Shown here: positions 24,509 through 33,332 of the stretch, piece by piece
How the letters are laid out: each line of letters begins with the position of its first letter
Numbering within the stretch: position 1 is the stretch's first letter
Origin: an uncultured Clostridia bacterium
Lineage (GTDB): Bacteria; Bacillota; Clostridia; Oscillospirales; Ruminococcaceae
Length of the DNA: 64,000 nt
Direction: 5' to 3'
NCBI GenBank assembly: GCA_944388075.1
Contig: CALXHI010000030.1
Location: 1-64,000 of the forward strand
Notes under the pieces: generated by a model
What the model was told of the DNA's origin: nothing
The model's input: the letters and a program-made list of their open reading frames with translations, nothing else
Database searches by the model: none
Program-made: the position numbers and the translations under genes

Positions 24509-27500
24509 ATGTATCTCAAATCACTGGAATTACAAGGATTCAAGTCCTTTCCCGATAAAATTCGCTTGACCTTTGATCAGGGCTTTACCGCCGTGGTCGG
24601 GCCAAATGGCAGTGGAAAAAGCAATATCGGCGATGCGGTGCGATGGGTATTGGGGGAGCAGTCCACGAAAGAGCTGCGGGGCAAGAGCATGGAGGATGTC
24701 ATTTTCTCCGGCACGAGCACCCGGAAACCGATGGGCTTTGCCGCCGTCACGCTGACCATTGACAATGCCGACCATGCCCTTGCAGACTCCGAACCCGAGG
24801 TTGCTGTCACCCGTAGGTTGTACCGCAATGGCGACAGCGAATATCTCATCAACGGCAAACAGGTACGGTTGAAAGATATCAACGAGCTGTTCATGGATAC
24901 GGGTCTTGGTCGAGATGGCTATGCAATCATCGGTCAGGGACGGATTGCCGAGATTGTCGGCGCAAAGTCCAACGAACGGCGGGATATCTTTGAGGAAGCG
25001 GCCGGTGTGTCCAAATTTCGCTACAAAAAAAGCGAAGCAGAACGCAGACTCAAGGCGGCAGATGAGAATCTTGTCCGTCTGACGGATATTACCGCAGAAC
25101 TTGAACAGCGCATCGGGCCGCTGAAATCGCAGGCAGAAAAGGCAGAGAAATATGTAGTGCTGGCAGAGGAACGCAAGCAATTGGAGGTTTCGGTTTGGGT
25201 CGAGCAGCTGAAAGTGATGACGGCACAGATGCAGACCATGCAGGATACCGGATTACGCTTAACCGCCGAATACGAGAGCTTGCAGCTCGATATTCGCAAG
25301 GAAGAGGAAAAATTGCAGCTGGCATATCAGGATATGCAGCAAGCAACGGTCGATATCGAGCGGCTGCAAAACCAAATTGTTGCGACCGAACAGGCACAGA
25401 CGAGCATTGCGGCAGGCATTGCCGTTTGCGAAACCGAAATTCGGCACAGTGAAACGCAGATCGCCGCCTTGCAGACGCAGATGACTGCATCGCAGGACGG
25501 CATGGCTGATGGAGAACGGAAACTGAAAGAACAGGATGCCTATCTTGCGGAATTGCAGGAGCGGCAGGCACAGCTCGATGCAGCATTGCAAGCCGATCAG
25601 GCGATGCTCGAGAAACTGGAAGCGGAGCAGAATGCACAAGGAGAATCCTGTGCGGTACAGGACGCCAAGCTGCGGCAGCTGTATTTGCAGCAGAGCGAAT
25701 TGCGGGTACGCCTGCAAACGCTCGATGCCGATCATGCCGAAACCCAGCAGGCACTTGCCGATATGACAGCGAGCAGCGACAATGCCGGCGATGTGGTCGA
25801 TACGATTGCCAAGCAGCTTGCTGCTGCCGAATCCCAAGCCAAGAACTGTGCCGACAGAGCCGTGAAAGCGCAGAACCGTCTGGACGGATGCAAGCAGCTC
25901 GAGCAGGGCAAGGCACAGAAATATGCACAGCTGACAGAGGAATTGACCATGCGCAGCAACGAATATCGGCAGGCGCAGCAGAAACAGCGTATTTTGCGGG
26001 ATTTGGAGCAGAATATGGAGGGCTATGCCGGCAGCGTGCGGCAGGTACTCCGTGTGGCAGGCAGCGGCAGACTCGGCGGTGTGCATGGCACGGTTGCACA
26101 GCGTATCACCGTTCAGCCGGCTTATGGGACTGCCATCGAAACGGCACTCGGCGGTGCGCTGCAGAATATCATCGTCGAAAATGAAGATGCGGCAAAACGC
26201 TGCATTCGCTACCTGAAGGAAGCAAAGGGCGGTCGAGCAACCTTTCTGCCACTGACCACCATTCGGGGAGGCCGATTGCAGGAAACGCTTGATGGCATGG
26301 ATGGTTTTGTTGCATTGGCATGCGATTTGGTCGGCTTTGACGACCGCTATCGTGGGGTGATGGAGAATCTGCTCGGCAGAATCGTGGTCGCCGAAGATAT
26401 CGATGCGGCCACCCGTATCGCACGGCAGTTCCGATATCGTTTCCGCATTGTCACGTTGGACGGTCAGGTCATTCACTCGGGCGGTTCGTTTACAGGCGGC
26501 TCGGCGGCACGATCTGCCGGTGTGATTACCCGTACCCATGAACTGGAGGAAATCGCCGAAACGCTCAAGCGCTTGGAGGACGAGCAGAATCTTTGCAAGC
26601 AGGCGGCAGCCAAATGCAAGGCGGAATGGGATAAGCTGAAAACTGATGTCGAGGGTGCAGAAGAAACGCTCTCGCAATGCCGTACGGAGGGCTATCGGCT
26701 TGAACAGGAAATCACCCGTTTGCAGACGCTCTTGCAGGCGGAGCAGGACAAGCAGCAGATCGGTGCAGACCGCAAGCGTAGTCTGGAATCTAAGTTGCAA
26801 ACGCTGACCGAGCAGAGGTCCACCATCCAAACACAGGCAGAACAGACCGATGCCGTCATTGCTGAGCTGCAAACGCAATGGGAACAGGAACAGAGCGAAG
26901 GGCATCGACTGGAAACGCTGTATGCCGAGTGCAGTCAGCGCATGGCAGATACTCGGATTCGGCAGGTGGGACTTGCCAAGGATTTGGAAAACGAGCGCAG
27001 CCGCCGCATCCAAATTGCAAGGAATATCGATCAGGGCAGCGAACGCATTGCCACGCTGGAAGCACAATTGCGCCAAGAGAAAAGCAATATTGTACAAAAA
27101 CAAAAGGAAATTGCACAGCTTGAATCGGGCAAAGTCAATCAGCGAGAGCAGATTGCACAGATGCAGACCAAAATTGAAACGCTGCGCCGCACCCATGAGC
27201 AGAAGGAACGCTATGCCCGAGAGGTGCAGCAGGGCAGTGACGCTTTGCGAGATGCACGGGAAAAGCTGAATGCGGAACGATCTCGTGTCGAGGAGCGAAC
27301 GGCGACGACGCAGAAGGAGATGGACGACATCATCTTCCGTATGCAGGATGCCTATGAGCTTTCCCGTTCGGAGGCGGAAACATTCGCACAGCCCATCGAG
27401 GATCGCAAGCAGGCAGAGACACAGCTTGCCACGCTCAAGAGCAAGATTCGTGCGTTGGGCAATGTCAATGTCGCTGCGATTGATGAGTATCGGGAGGTAT

Positions 27501-28069
27501 CCGAACGCTATGCGTTCCTCTCGGCACAGATGCGTGATGTGCAGCATTCCAAGGCGGAATTGATCGAATTGATCGATCGGCTCACCAAGGATATGTGTAC
27601 AATCTTCTCGGAAAGCTTTGCCATCATCAATCGCAATTTCGGACAAATTTTCACGGAATTGTTCGGCGGCGGTTCGGCATCCTTGACGCTGACCGACCCG
27701 GAGAATGTCCTCGAATCCGGCATCGAAATCCATGTCGCACCGCCCGGAAAGGTGATCAAGAACCTGATTGCTCTCTCCGGCGGCGAGCAGTCGTTCGTTG
27801 CCATCTGCATTTACTTTGCGATCTTGAAATTGCGACCGGCACCGTTCTGCATTCTCGATGAGATCGATGCCGCCCTCGATGAGGTCAATGTTCGCAAATA
27901 TGCACAATATCTCAGCCGCTTTATCGGCAAAACGCAGTTCGTGGTGATTACGCATCGGCGCAGTGCCATGGACGAAGCCAATGTGCTCTACGGCGTGACC
28001 ATGCAGGAGGACGGCGTATCTCGATTGCTCCGTCTGGATCAGAACGGCATGGCATCCGGCATCGAATAA
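24509..28069 (+). CDS. smc: Chromosome segregation protein SMC
   Basis: This 1186-residue ATPase forms V-shaped dimers that organise the chromosome. The N-terminal head has Walker A VGPNGSGKSNIGDAVRW (about 31-47). Two long coiled coils (about 170-500 and 680-1020) flank a hinge (about 510-660) with the GGRATFLPL and GGSFTGGSAARSAG stretches. The C-terminal head has the ABC signature LSGGEQSFVAI and Walker B FCILDEIDAALDEVN. Full length. It lies in the standard rnc-smc-ftsY order. Confidence 0.97.
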   Translation: MYLKSLELQGFKSFPDKIRLTFDQGFTAVVGPNGSGKSNIGDAVRWVLGEQSTKELRGKSMEDVIFSGTSTRKPMGFAAVTLTIDNADHALADSEPEVAVTRRLYRNGDSEYLINGKQVRLKDINELFMDTGLGRDGYAIIGQGRIAEIVGAKSNERRDIFEEAAGVSKFRYKKSEAERRLKAADENLVRLTDITAELEQRIGPLKSQAEKAEKYVVLAEERKQLEVSVWVEQLKVMTAQMQTMQDTGLRLTAEYESLQLDIRKEEEKLQLAYQDMQQATVDIERLQNQIVATEQAQTSIAAGIAVCETEIRHSETQIAALQTQMTASQDGMADGERKLKEQDAYLAELQERQAQLDAALQADQAMLEKLEAEQNAQGESCAVQDAKLRQLYLQQSELRVRLQTLDADHAETQQALADMTASSDNAGDVVDTIAKQLAAAESQAKNCADRAVKAQNRLDGCKQLEQGKAQKYAQLTEELTMRSNEYRQAQQKQRILRDLEQNMEGYAGSVRQVLRVAGSGRLGGVHGTVAQRITVQPAYGTAIETALGGALQNIIVENEDAAKRCIRYLKEAKGGRATFLPLTTIRGGRLQETLDGMDGFVALACDLVGFDDRYRGVMENLLGRIVVAEDIDAATRIARQFRYRFRIVTLDGQVIHSGGSFTGGSAARSAGVITRTHELEEIAETLKRLEDEQNLCKQAAAKCKAEWDKLKTDVEGAEETLSQCRTEGYRLEQEITRLQTLLQAEQDKQQIGADRKRSLESKLQTLTEQRSTIQTQAEQTDAVIAELQTQWEQEQSEGHRLETLYAECSQRMADTRIRQVGLAKDLENERSRRIQIARNIDQGSERIATLEAQLRQEKSNIVQKQKEIAQLESGKVNQREQIAQMQTKIETLRRTHEQKERYAREVQQGSDALRDAREKLNAERSRVEERTATTQKEMDDIIFRMQDAYELSRSEAETFAQPIEDRKQAETQLATLKSKIRALGNVNVAAIDEYREVSERYAFLSAQMRDVQHSKAELIELIDRLTKDMCTIFSESFAIINRNFGQIFTELFGGGSASLTLTDPENVLESGIEIHVAPPGKVIKNLIALSGGEQSFVAICIYFAILKLRPAPFCILDEIDAALDEVNVRKYAQYLSRFIGKTQFVVITHRRSAMDEANVLYGVTMQEDGVSRLLRLDQNGMASGIE

Positions 28070-28093
28070 TGCCTACCGGAAGGGGAGATTCCA

Positions 28094-29056
28094 ATGGGAT
28101 TGTTTTCAAAAATTCGTGAGGGTCTGCGCAAGACCCGTGAAAGTGTTATCAAGGGTCTGCGAAAGCTGCTCAATTCGTTTACCAAGATTGATGAGGATCT
28201 GTTCGAGCAGCTCGAGGAAACCATGATTATGGGCGATATGGGTGTGGAGACCGCCGAAGCCATTTGCGAGGAATTGCGTAAGATGGTCAAGGAGCGCGGC
28301 ATCACCAATCCTGCCGATATCATGGACTTGATTCAAGAGATTATCACTGATATGCTCGGAGCGGATCAGGATTTGGATTTGTCGACCAAGCCGTCCGTGA
28401 TTCTGGTCATCGGCGTGAACGGTGCCGGTAAGACGACCACTATTGGCAAGCTCTGCCATCAGCTGAAATCCGAGGGCAAGCAGGTACTTGTGGCTGCTGC
28501 GGATACCTTCCGTGCCGCTGCCATCGAGCAATTGCAGGTCTGGACGGAACGAGCCGGCGTGGATTTGGTACGCCATAACGAGGGCAGCGACCCGGCTGCG
28601 GTGGTCTATGATGCGATTGTCGCTGCGAAAGCAAGAGGTGTGGACGTCGTCATCTGCGATACCGCCGGCAGACTGCATAACAAGAAAAATCTCATGCAGG
28701 AGCTTGCCAAAATCAACCGCATCATCGATCGAGAGGCAGAGGGCTGTGCAAAGGAATGCCTACTGGTGCTTGATGCGACCACCGGTCAGAATGCCGTCAA
28801 TCAGGCAAGGCTTTTTCAGGAGGTCGCACCGATTACCGGCATTGTCCTGACGAAATTGGACGGCACGGCGAAGGGCGGTATCGTCATTTCGATTCACAAC
28901 GAGTTGCATATCCCTGTGAAGCGGATTGGTGTGGGCGAAAAGATTGATGACTTGCAGCCGTTTTGTGCGAAAAACTTCATAGATGCGCTTTTTGAACGGG
29001 ATACAGAGCAAAGCGGAGAGGAGGCAGCCGATGCAGCTGATTCTAGCGACGAATAA
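28094..29056 (+). CDS. ftsY: Signal recognition particle receptor FtsY
   Basis: This 320-residue GTPase docks SRP-ribosome complexes at the membrane. It has the short form typical of Firmicutes, without the long acidic A domain. The helical N domain covers about 1-95. The G domain has [14 protein letters not shown] (G1), [25 protein letters not shown] (G3), [10 protein letters not shown] (G4) and [12 protein letters not shown]. Its end overlaps the next gene by 26 bases. Confidence 0.97.
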   Translation: MGLFSKIREGLRKTRESVIKGLRKLLNSFTKIDEDLFEQLEETMIMGDMGVETAEAICEELRKMVKERGITNPADIMDLIQEIITDMLGADQDLDLSTKPSVILVIGVNGAGKTTTIGKLCHQLKSEGKQVLVAAADTFRAAAIEQLQVWTERAGVDLVRHNEGSDPAAVVYDAIVAAKARGVDVVICDTAGRLHNKKNLMQELAKINRIIDREAEGCAKECLLVLDATTGQNAVNQARLFQEVAPITGIVLTKLDGTAKGGIVISIHNELHIPVKRIGVGEKIDDLQPFCAKNFIDALFERDTEQSGEEAADAADSSDE

Positions 29057-29654
29057 TACGAACAAGCTTCGAGAGGTTCGGGAAATGCTCACAGATACAC
29101 AGATTACGGTACTCGGACAGCGGGAGGCAGGCTTTGCTCTTGATGTCGAGGAAACCGGTCAAACCTTTGCGGAAAATGCCGAACTGAAAGCCGCCGCTCT
29201 CTGGGAGATGGCAGCCAAAGCAGGACAGCGTTGCTATTCGCTGGCAGATGACAGCGGCTTGACGGTCGATGCGCTTGACGGCGCGCCGGGTATCTATTCC
29301 GCACGGTGGGCAGGCGAGGGGGCAAGCGAACGTCAGCTTTGTGAAAAGCTGCTGCATGAAATGGCGCATGTACCCGATGACAAACGAAGTGCAGCCTTTG
29401 TCTGTGCGATGTGCCTGATAACCCCGAACGGCGAACGCTTGCGGTTTGAGGGCAGAGTCGAGGGTGTGATTGCGCATACGATGTCCGGTGAAAACGGCTT
29501 TGGCTATGACCCCGTCTTTCTCTATCACGGCATCAGCTTTGCCGATTTGCCCTCTGCGGAAAAGCATTGCGTCAGCCATCGGCACAATGCTTTGCAGCAG
29601 GTTATGACTTATTTGCAGGAAACCGGAAAGGAGGATTCCCATGCTGACCAGTAA
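29031..29654 (+). CDS. rdgB: XTP/dITP pyrophosphatase (RdgB/HAM1 family)
   Basis: This 207-residue enzyme hydrolyses non-canonical purine triphosphates to keep them out of DNA and RNA. Motifs are [16 protein letters not shown] at the N-terminus, ADDSGLTVDALDGAPGIYSARWAG, FVCAMCL, NGFGYDPVFLY and SHRHNALQQ near the end. ATG 29031 has GGAGAGGAGG upstream. It overlaps ftsY at the start and the yhbY gene at the end by 14 bases, so translation in this stretch is coupled. Confidence 0.95.
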   Translation: MQLILATNNTNKLREVREMLTDTQITVLGQREAGFALDVEETGQTFAENAELKAAALWEMAAKAGQRCYSLADDSGLTVDALDGAPGIYSARWAGEGASERQLCEKLLHEMAHVPDDKRSAAFVCAMCLITPNGERLRFEGRVEGVIAHTMSGENGFGYDPVFLYHGISFADLPSAEKHCVSHRHNALQQVMTYLQETGKEDSHADQ

Positions 29655-29934
29655 ACAGCGGGCGCAATTGCGCAGCATAGCAACGAATTTGGATACCATC
29701 TTGCAGGTGGGGAAAAACGGCATTGGTGCGCAGCTGATTCAGCAGACCGCTGATGCACTTGCCGCAAGAGAGCTCATCAAAATGCGGGTGCTCGAAACCT
29801 GTGAGTATACCGCCCGTGAGGCAGCAGAGCAGCTTGCCGCAGAAACCGCATCAGAGGTTGTCTGTGTAATCGGCAGCCGTTTTGTGCTCTACCGCAGACA
29901 TCCGAAAAAGCCTGTCATCGAGCTGGTGAAATGA
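29641..29934 (+). CDS. yhbY: YhbY/CRS1-type RNA-binding protein
   Basis: This 97-residue single CRM domain protein binds pre-50S ribosomal particles in related bacteria. The conserved core is ILQVGKNGIGAQLIQQTADAL with the GxxG loop, followed by ELIKMRVLETC and IGSRFVLYRRH. GGAAAGGAGG precedes the ATG. Its stop overlaps the nadD start (ATGATG). Confidence 0.93.
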   Translation: MLTSKQRAQLRSIATNLDTILQVGKNGIGAQLIQQTADALAARELIKMRVLETCEYTAREAAEQLAAETASEVVCVIGSRFVLYRRHPKKPVIELVK

Positions 29935-31136
29935 TGCGCCGAGTCGGACTCTTTGGCGGCAGCTTTAACCCCATTCATCTGGGCCATCTGTATCTGGTGA
30001 AAGCCGCCCGCGATGCACTCCATCTCGATGCAGTCATACTGATGCCGACCGGACAGGCACCCCATAAGGATTCCTCCGCTTACGCTTCTGCCGCCGATCG
30101 ACTGGAGATGTGCCGTTTGGCGATCGCAGACAAGCCATGGATGACGGTTTCCGATCTGGAGATCAACCGACCGGGCAAGTCCTATACCGTCAAAACGCTG
30201 CGGCAGCTGCGGAAACAGTATCCCGATGTTGCATGGACACTGCTCATCGGCAGCGATATGCTCTTGACGTTTGAACAGTGGTACTGCTGGCAGGAGATTT
30301 TGCAAATGGCGCATATCTGCGTGGTTTCACGAGAAACCGGAGATTATGAAAAATTATATGCCCATGCCGAAGCGCTGCGGGAAACCGTTCCGGGCGCAGA
30401 AATTCAAGTGCTAACTGTACAGGCATTCCCGATTTCTTCGACGAAAATTCGGGAGAATTGGCAGAATAATGCAGAAATGGCTTGCTTTTTACCGCCAAAA
30501 GTGCTACAATATATAGATGAACATCGGTTATACCGGAAAACGGAGGTGACCGCAGTGGCAGAGCTTGCTTCCAAGGAGGAATTGCAGGGCTTTACCGCTC
30601 TGCTGAAAGCAAGATTGTCGAAAAAACGTTTTGTGCATTCGATGAATGTTGCCGATTCTGCAAGAGAGCTTGCGCATATTTGGGGTGCAGATCCCGATGC
30701 GGCGTATCTGGCCGGATTGCTGCATGACTGCTGCAAGGAGTTGCCGATTGCCGAGCAGGAGGAACTGATTCGTTCCGGTCCGTTTGAGCCAAGCCCGATG
30801 GAGTGGATGTGCCCGCCGGTGCTCCACGGGATTGCAGCGGCATCGTATATGCACGCCGAGCTTGGCATTGAGGATGCACAGGTGCTTTCCGCTGCCCGTT
30901 GGCATACGGTCGGGCATGGAGCTATGACCTTGCTGGAAGAGATCGTCTATCTTGCCGATCTCATCTCCGCTGACCGCAATTACCACGATGTCGAACGTTT
31001 CCGCAAGCTCGCCCGTCACGATATCCATAAGGCGATGCTTGCCGCATTGCAATATGCCATTGAGAGCGTCATCAAAAAGGGCACACCACTGCCCCGATCG
31101 ACCGTGGATGCCTATAACCGATATCTGCTCATGTAG
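29931..31136 (+). CDS. nadD-yqeK: Fused NadD (nicotinate-nucleotide adenylyltransferase) and YqeK (HD-domain Ap4A hydrolase)
   Basis: This 401-residue protein joins two enzymes that are normally separate neighbours. Residues 1-200 are NadD, with GLFGGSFNPIHLGHL (nucleotidyltransferase HxGH) and ISSTKIRENW (168-177), making deamido-NAD. Residues about 215-401 are the HD-domain YqeK hydrolase, with H236, the HD pair 265-266 in AGLLHDCCKE, and later DLISADRNY. YqeK enzymes cleave diadenosine tetraphosphate symmetrically. No stop separates the domains. However, GGAGG at 30542 followed by GTG 30555 lies exactly at the junction in frame, so a free YqeK of 193 residues may also be made. An LCP gene and rsfS follow, as around separate nadD and yqeK in other Firmicutes. 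Confidence 0.95.
   Translation: MMRRVGLFGGSFNPIHLGHLYLVKAARDALHLDAVILMPTGQAPHKDSSAYASAADRLEMCRLAIADKPWMTVSDLEINRPGKSYTVKTLRQLRKQYPDVAWTLLIGSDMLLTFEQWYCWQEILQMAHICVVSRETGDYEKLYAHAEALRETVPGAEIQVLTVQAFPISSTKIRENWQNNAEMACFLPPKVLQYIDEHRLYRKTEVTAVAELASKEELQGFTALLKARLSKKRFVHSMNVADSARELAHIWGADPDAAYLAGLLHDCCKELPIAEQEELIRSGPFEPSPMEWMCPPVLHGIAAASYMHAELGIEDAQVLSAARWHTVGHGAMTLLEEIVYLADLISADRNYHDVERFRKLARHDIHKAMLAALQYAIESVIKKGTPLPRSTVDAYNRYLLM
30542..30557 (+). promoter_or_regulatory. Internal ribosome binding site and GTG start inside nadD-yqeK
   Basis: GGAGG at 30542-30546 is followed after 8 bases by GTG at 30555-30557, in frame at codon 209 and exactly at the NadD/YqeK domain boundary. This would allow production of a separate YqeK. 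Confidence 0.6.
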
Positions 31137-31211
31137 CAGAAAAAAACACCATAATGTCTGTATATCGTCACTTCGCACAGAAGTGCCCGAGAAACAAAGG
31201 AGAACGCAATC

Positions 31212-32552
31212 ATGAACGAGCGCATTGAGCCTCAGCCGATACAGGAATCGGATCCAAACAGCAAGCGGAAACGACAGAACTCGGAATACCAGCCTTTGCA
31301 TGCAGCTCCGGATCCTGTTGTCGATTCGGAGGAGCGAAAGTACACACGCAAGCGTCGGAAGATGAGCCTCAAGGAAAAGCTCGTGGTCATCGGCACATCG
31401 GTTGTGGCGGTTGCCCTTTGTGTGGTCATGGTGCTGAACATGAAGCTGTTTCCCTATGAGGTGACCGATGACAACGGACACACCCATACCACACGCATTT
31501 CTCTGATGCAGAAATTCCGAAACTGGACGCCGTTTTTGCCGGAGGGCGGAGAACTCAATTCCAAGGAGTATTCGTTCCAGGTGAAAAGCGAGGCAGACCC
31601 CAATCTGCAAAGCAATCTCGAATCCAAATTTGATGACGGTTTGGATCTCAATCAGATTCAGGAAGGACAGTTCTCCATTTTGTTTTTGGGACTCGATGAA
31701 TTGCGTGCCAACACCGATGTGATGATGCTTGCGATGTTCGATATTGCCGCCAATACCATCAATATTCTGCAAATTCCCAGAGATACGTTTGTTGGCGATT
31801 TTACGACCTTTGAGGGCGGTAAGCTCAACAGCGTGTATTCGATGGGCAGTTCGGAGGAATCCCATGTCCAACGTGTGGTCGACTGTGTCGAGGAGCTCTT
31901 CCATGTCCCGATCGACCGCTATATCATCACCAGCTGTTCGGATATTGTAGATATTGTTGACTTAATCGGCGGTGTGCCGATCGATATGCCCTACACGATC
32001 AAATATGAGCCGGGCAAGACCATTTATAAAGGTCAGCAGACCTTGACCGGTCAGCAGGCGGAATGGATGGTGCGCTATCGTTACGGCTATAACGAAGGCG
32101 ATATCGGCCGCATGAAGGCACAGCGGATCTTCTTGGCGGCCTTGATGGAGAAGGTTTGCGATATCGGTACGATTGAATTGATGGGCTATGCCGATACGAT
32201 GGTGGAGGAGGAGATGCTGTTCTCGAATCTTTCGATGGATGAAATCAGCAAGCTGTCCGATTTTGCCATGACCGTCGGTATGGACAAGATTACGATGTTC
32301 ATGCTGCCGGGTGAGGGGTATAACTATTACCCCGAAAATTGGCAGTATTACGACCACTATTCGGTCTGGTCGATTCACTATGAGCCGACGGTCAATTTGC
32401 TCAACAAATATTTCCGGCCGTATTACGAGCCGATTTATGAATTGCCGATTGAGGAATTGGTCACAGAAGAAAACTATGCCTATACGATCTATGACGACGA
32501 AACCGTTAGCTTTGAGGAGATCAATGAAGGCGATACCTTTATGGGAAATTAA
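31212..32552 (+). CDS. LytR-CpsA-Psr (LCP) family cell-wall glycopolymer ligase
   Basis: This 446-residue protein has a charged cytoplasmic N-terminus (1 to about 60), one transmembrane helix (about 62-82) and an extracellular LCP domain (about 150-330). Motifs include SILFLGLDELRANTDVMMLAMFD, IPRDTFVGD, DLIGGVPID and RYRYGYNEGDIGRMKAQRIF, where the Asp and Arg residues bind the polyprenyl-pyrophosphate head group. LCP enzymes attach teichoic acids or polysaccharides to peptidoglycan. The C-terminal part (about 340-446) is acidic and of no recognised fold. It lies between nadD-yqeK and rsfS, a common clostridial order. Confidence 0.92.
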   Translation: MNERIEPQPIQESDPNSKRKRQNSEYQPLHAAPDPVVDSEERKYTRKRRKMSLKEKLVVIGTSVVAVALCVVMVLNMKLFPYEVTDDNGHTHTTRISLMQKFRNWTPFLPEGGELNSKEYSFQVKSEADPNLQSNLESKFDDGLDLNQIQEGQFSILFLGLDELRANTDVMMLAMFDIAANTINILQIPRDTFVGDFTTFEGGKLNSVYSMGSSEESHVQRVVDCVEELFHVPIDRYIITSCSDIVDIVDLIGGVPIDMPYTIKYEPGKTIYKGQQTLTGQQAEWMVRYRYGYNEGDIGRMKAQRIFLAALMEKVCDIGTIELMGYADTMVEEEMLFSNLSMDEISKLSDFAMTVGMDKITMFMLPGEGYNYYPENWQYYDHYSVWSIHYEPTVNLLNKYFRPYYEPIYELPIEELVTEENYAYTIYDDETVSFEEINEGDTFMGN

Positions 32553-32585
32553 TGCCGCAAGGCAGGATATCAGGAGGGATTTTAC

Positions 32586-32942
32586 ATGACGACACAGGAA
32601 AAGCTCGAGAAAATCATTACCGTTTTGGACAAGAAGAAAGCAGCCGATATCAAGGCGCTGAAAATTACCAACCTCACGATTTTGGGAGACTATTTCGTCA
32701 TCGCAACCGGTACCAGTACCACGCAGGTCAAGGCACTTGCCGATGAGGTCGATTTTCAGCTTGGACAGCTCGGTGAAGAACCCCGTGGCACGGAAGGCTA
32801 TCGCAGTGCCAACTGGATTGTACTCGATTATGGCGACATCATCGTGCATGTATTCTGTCCTGATACCCGTGCGGAGTATCAGCTGGAGCATCTGTGGGCG
32901 GATGGCGAACAGGTCGATATCTCCCATCTGTTGACAGACTGA
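32586..32942 (+). CDS. rsfS: Ribosome silencing factor RsfS
   Basis: This 118-residue protein binds uL14 and blocks joining of ribosomal subunits when nutrients are scarce. The motifs DYFVIATGTSTTQVKALADEV, GYRSANWIVLDYGDIIVHVF and the C-terminal YQLEHLWADGE are characteristic. AGGAGGGA precedes the ATG. It follows the LCP gene by 33 bp and is followed after 13 bp by a membrane protein gene. Confidence 0.96.
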   Translation: MTTQEKLEKIITVLDKKKAADIKALKITNLTILGDYFVIATGTSTTQVKALADEVDFQLGQLGEEPRGTEGYRSANWIVLDYGDIIVHVFCPDTRAEYQLEHLWADGEQVDISHLLTD

Positions 32943-32955
32943 AAGGAGTTCTCTC

Positions 32956-33294
32956 ATGCAAAACAAGGGTCAAATGCTTGGCGTTGCTGTCGGGGCATAC
33001 ATGATTGTGAAGGAAATTCTCAATGCGATTATGGCAGGCGGCAGTTTGAATCTGTATTCGCTGATCATTGCGATTGCCGCAGCGGCGGTACTGTGGTTCG
33101 GTGTGAAGTATACCAATTATGTGGTTGCAGTGATTTTGATGCTGGTAGCCTGCACGCATCTGCCGGACAATCTGCGCAACATCGGACTGAATGCTTACCT
33201 CATCTATACCATTGAGGGTGTCATTGATATGCTGGCGGCGGTGCTGCTTGCGTTCCATCCGGATATCCGTCAGCACTGCAAACTGAGCCGATAA
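32956..33294 (+). CDS. Small four-helix membrane protein, uncharacterised
   Basis: This 112-residue protein is almost entirely hydrophobic, with helices at about 8-26, 33-48, 52-68 and 78-100 and a short hydrophilic tail. AAAGGAG precedes the ATG. No family was recognised. Position between rsfS and leuS in one strand run with gaps of 13 and 38 bp suggests co-transcription. Confidence 0.75.
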   Translation: MQNKGQMLGVAVGAYMIVKEILNAIMAGGSLNLYSLIIAIAAAAVLWFGVKYTNYVVAVILMLVACTHLPDNLRNIGLNAYLIYTIEGVIDMLAAVLLAFHPDIRQHCKLSR

Positions 33295-33332
33295 CATTTC
33301 ATAACATCATAGAGAGAAGGTCCTGAATATTT

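Noticed and set aside
33295..33332. Possible T-box leader before leuS
   Set aside because: Only 38 bases separate the genes. No specifier loop or T-box sequence fits, so leuS is probably read from an upstream promoter.
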